Shown here one piece after another: positions 13,214-14,546 of a DNA stretch of 14,546 bases. The notes under the pieces were generated by a model. That model saw only the letters and a list, made by a program, of their open reading frames with translations, made no database searches and was not told the origin of the DNA. This stretch comes from an uncultured Selenomonadaceae bacterium. GTDB lineage: Bacteria > Bacillota > Negativicutes > Selenomonadales > Selenomonadaceae. The position numbers were made by a program, and so were the translations under genes. The stretch lies in contig CAJTSO010000005.1 of assembly GCA_910579115.1 (NCBI GenBank), positions 44,845 to 59,390 of the forward strand, written 5' to 3'. The first letter of the stretch is position 1. Every line of letters starts with the position of its first letter.

Positions 13214-13437
13214 TGTTGGTTGCGGATCAATACCCCTGAAATTTTATAGGAGAATAGCCCGATAACGCATAGGTTAAAACACCTAAATATTTTTATAGAA
13301 GGTTATATACATAATAAAAATGGGAAAATACTGCCAAAAACAAATAAAAAACAATGAAACCAAGCATAGAATTAGCGATGTTTTCCTGCCATGATACACC
13401 CGGACAAGTGTGAACAGAGAACCCCGTAAAATATGTG

Positions 13438-13466
13438 TTGACATGGTATATGGCCGATGATATTAT
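13438..13466 (+). promoter_or_regulatory. Consensus sigma-A promoter of the L7Ae-like/rpsL operon
   Basis: TTGACA (13438-13443), a 17-base spacer, and TATTAT (13461-13466) preceded by TG at 13458-13459 (extended -10). This is the best promoter in the window, as expected for ribosomal genes. The short leader contains GCGCC (13473-13477) pairing with GGCGC (13486-13490). Confidence 0.85.
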
Positions 13467-13518
13467 ATGGAAGCGCCTGATTTCGGGCGCCAGGTATGTC
13501 CGAATGGGAGTGAGTCAG

Positions 13519-13764
13519 ATGACGCCGGATTTAATCGCCGGTACGCCGCACGTTACCGGAGTAAAACAGGTGACGAAGGCCGTGCTGAGGGATGAAGCAA
13601 AACAGGTTTTCATCGCCTCTGACGCTGACGAGCGGATAGTCCGCCAGCTGAAAGCTCTCTGCCGGGAGAAATCACTGGAGGCCGATACGGGGCTGACGAT
13701 GGATGAGCTGGGCAGCGCCTGCCGTATAGAGGTGGGTTCTGCGGCTGTAGCAATCCTCAGGTGA
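13519..13764 (+). CDS. ybxF: L7Ae-family ribosomal/kink-turn RNA-binding protein, YbxF-like
   Basis: An 81-residue protein of the L7Ae/L30e/S12e/Gadd45 fold, similar to Bacillus YbxF, which binds kink-turn RNA and associates with the ribosome. Typical segments are GVKQVTKAVLRDEAKQVFIASDAD (helix, then first strand), the second helix VRQLKALCREKSLE, and GLTMDELGSACRIEVGSAAVAIL near the end. The start is placed at 13519 because GGGAG (13506-13510) is 8 bases upstream; the longer frame from 13435 would begin upstream of the -35 element and run through the promoter, so it cannot be right. In many Firmicutes this gene comes just before rpsL and rpsG, as here. Confidence 0.88.
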   Translation: MTPDLIAGTPHVTGVKQVTKAVLRDEAKQVFIASDADERIVRQLKALCREKSLEADTGLTMDELGSACRIEVGSAAVAILR

Positions 13765-13792
13765 GGAGCGCCGAGGCAGATTCAGTCAGGTA

Positions 13793-13832
13793 AAAACCGG
13801 GGAGCCTGTGATGCTTCAGGCTCAGCGGTTTT
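13793..13832 (+). terminator. Hairpin between the L7Ae-like gene and rpsL
   Basis: AAAACCG (13793-13799) pairs with CGGTTTT (13826-13832), and GAGCCTG (13802-13808) with CAGGCTC (13817-13823), with a GG/AG internal loop and an 8-base loop. The T run is only four bases and is followed by AATAAAAA, so it may be a partial terminator, an attenuator or a processing site. Confidence 0.5.
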
Positions 13833-13874
13833 AATAAAAATTAAATTCTCAATGTGCAGGAAGGAGGTGCATGT

Positions 13875-14258
13875 ATGCCTACAATTAACCAGTTGGTTCG
13901 TAAAAGCAGACAGAGCATGCAGGAAAAATCGACGGCTCCGGCGCTGAAGGAGTGCCCGCAGAAGCGCGGCGTTTGCACCCGCGTTTATACCACTACTCCG
14001 AAGAAGCCTAATTCCGCTCTTCGTAAGGTGGCCCGTGTCCGTCTGACCAATAGTATTGAAGTCACTGCCTACATTCCGGGTATTGGCCACAATCTTCAGG
14101 AGCATAGCGTTGTTCTTATCCGCGGCGGCCGTGTAAAGGACCTGCCGGGCGTTCGTTACCACATCATCCGTGGTTCCCTCGATACCGCCGGCGTTTCCGA
14201 TCGCGGTCAGGCCCGTTCTAAGTACGGCGCCAAGAAGGCTAAAGCAAAGAAAAAGTAA
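13875..14258 (+). CDS. rpsL: 30S ribosomal protein S12
   Basis: Protein of the decoding centre of the small ribosomal subunit. The 127 residues start MPTINQLVRKSRQ and carry all landmarks: TTTPKKPNSALRKVARVRL (39-57), PGIGHNLQEHSVVLIRGG (68-85) and RVKDLPGVRYHIIRG. K43, K88 and P91, where streptomycin-resistance changes usually occur, are wild type, and D89, the methylthiolated aspartate in some bacteria, is present. The end is the usual lysine-rich tail KKAKAKKK. AAGGAGGTG (13861-13869) fixes the ATG at 13875; the ATG at 13871 is in another frame, and the frame opening at 13854 would include the ribosome-binding site. Confidence 0.98.
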   Translation: MPTINQLVRKSRQSMQEKSTAPALKECPQKRGVCTRVYTTTPKKPNSALRKVARVRLTNSIEVTAYIPGIGHNLQEHSVVLIRGGRVKDLPGVRYHIIRGSLDTAGVSDRGQARSKYGAKKAKAKKK

Positions 14259-14293
14259 TCTGCCCCTGAAATTTTGGTCAAGGAGGGACTTAA

Positions 14294-14546
14294 ATGCCAA
14301 GAAAAGGTTCGGTACCTAAGCGTGACGTACTCCCGGATCCGGTGTACCACGACAAGACGGTTACCAAATTTATCAATAAAGTAATGCTTTCCGGTAAGAA
14401 GGGCGTTGCCGAGCGAGTTGTTTACAACGCGTTCGACACCATCCGCGCCAAGACCGGCAAGGATCCTCTGGAGGTTTTCCAGGAGGCGCTCAAGAATGTT
14501 ATGCCGGTGCTCGAGGTTCGCGCCCGCCGGGTGGGTGGCGCAAACT
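14294..14546 (+). CDS. rpsG: 30S ribosomal protein S7, N-terminal part
   Basis: The window ends inside this gene, after 84 codons. The protein starts MPRKGSVPKRDVLPDPVY and continues with KFINKVMLSGKKGVAE and LEVFQEALKNVMPVLEVR, then ARRVGGAN, all characteristic of S7, which nucleates assembly of the 30S head by binding 16S rRNA. AAGGAGGG (14280-14287) lies 6 bases before the ATG, 35 bases after the rpsL stop, so the two are one transcript. In Firmicutes fusA and tuf usually follow, which would be outside the window. Confidence 0.97.
   Translation, partial: MPRKGSVPKRDVLPDPVYHDKTVTKFINKVMLSGKKGVAERVVYNAFDTIRAKTGKDPLEVFQEALKNVMPVLEVRARRVGGAN

Noticed and set aside
13435..13518. Longer N-terminus for the L7Ae-like protein
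   Set aside because: It would include the whole promoter; the start at 13519 has a proper ribosome-binding site and gives the normal family length.

Overview
The window looks like chromosome of a diderm Firmicute (class Negativicutes). It combines lipopolysaccharide-export genes of the Gram-negative type (lptA, lptB and an lptF/lptG-family permease, followed by a DUF3084 gene and a YqgF-like gene) with the Firmicute arrangement in which an L7Ae-like gene precedes rpsL and rpsG. Several predicted secreted proteins and a lipoprotein fit a two-membrane cell. This placement is inference from gene content; no rRNA is present.

Layout. (1) 2-3584, plus strand: the LPS-export block, with the 3' end of lptA, then lptB, a frame-disrupted lptF/G permease and a DUF3084 membrane/coiled-coil protein. 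(2) 3727-4125: a YqgF/RuvX-fold protein behind a terminator-like hairpin. (3) 4230-7023: a TrpXYZ-like ABC importer (lipoprotein, permease, ATPase) with a strong hairpin terminator between lipoprotein and permease, closed by an exceptionally long 29-bp inverted repeat. (4) 7311-9079: two translationally coupled genes for secreted proteins of unknown role, behind an extended -10 promoter, an 8-G run and a folded leader, ending in a 17-bp bidirectional terminator. (5) 9399-12769, minus strand: two tandem cytosolic-looking paralogues with the same N-terminal tag and the same leader hairpin, and a separate secreted lipase-fold protein that has lost two of its three catalytic residues. Copies of a dispersed palindromic repeat lie on both sides of this block in the same orientation. 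(6) 13438-14546, plus strand: a consensus promoter driving the L7Ae-like gene, rpsL and the start of rpsG.

How it works together. Regions 1 and 6 are conserved housekeeping functions. Regions 4 and 5 are the accessory part and hold the least explained biology. The strongest points to check are the lptF/G lesion, the tagged paralogue pair with a shared 5' leader and a sigma-D/sigma-28-like promoter, and the lipase pseudoenzyme. All family assignments come from reading motifs; no database search was run.
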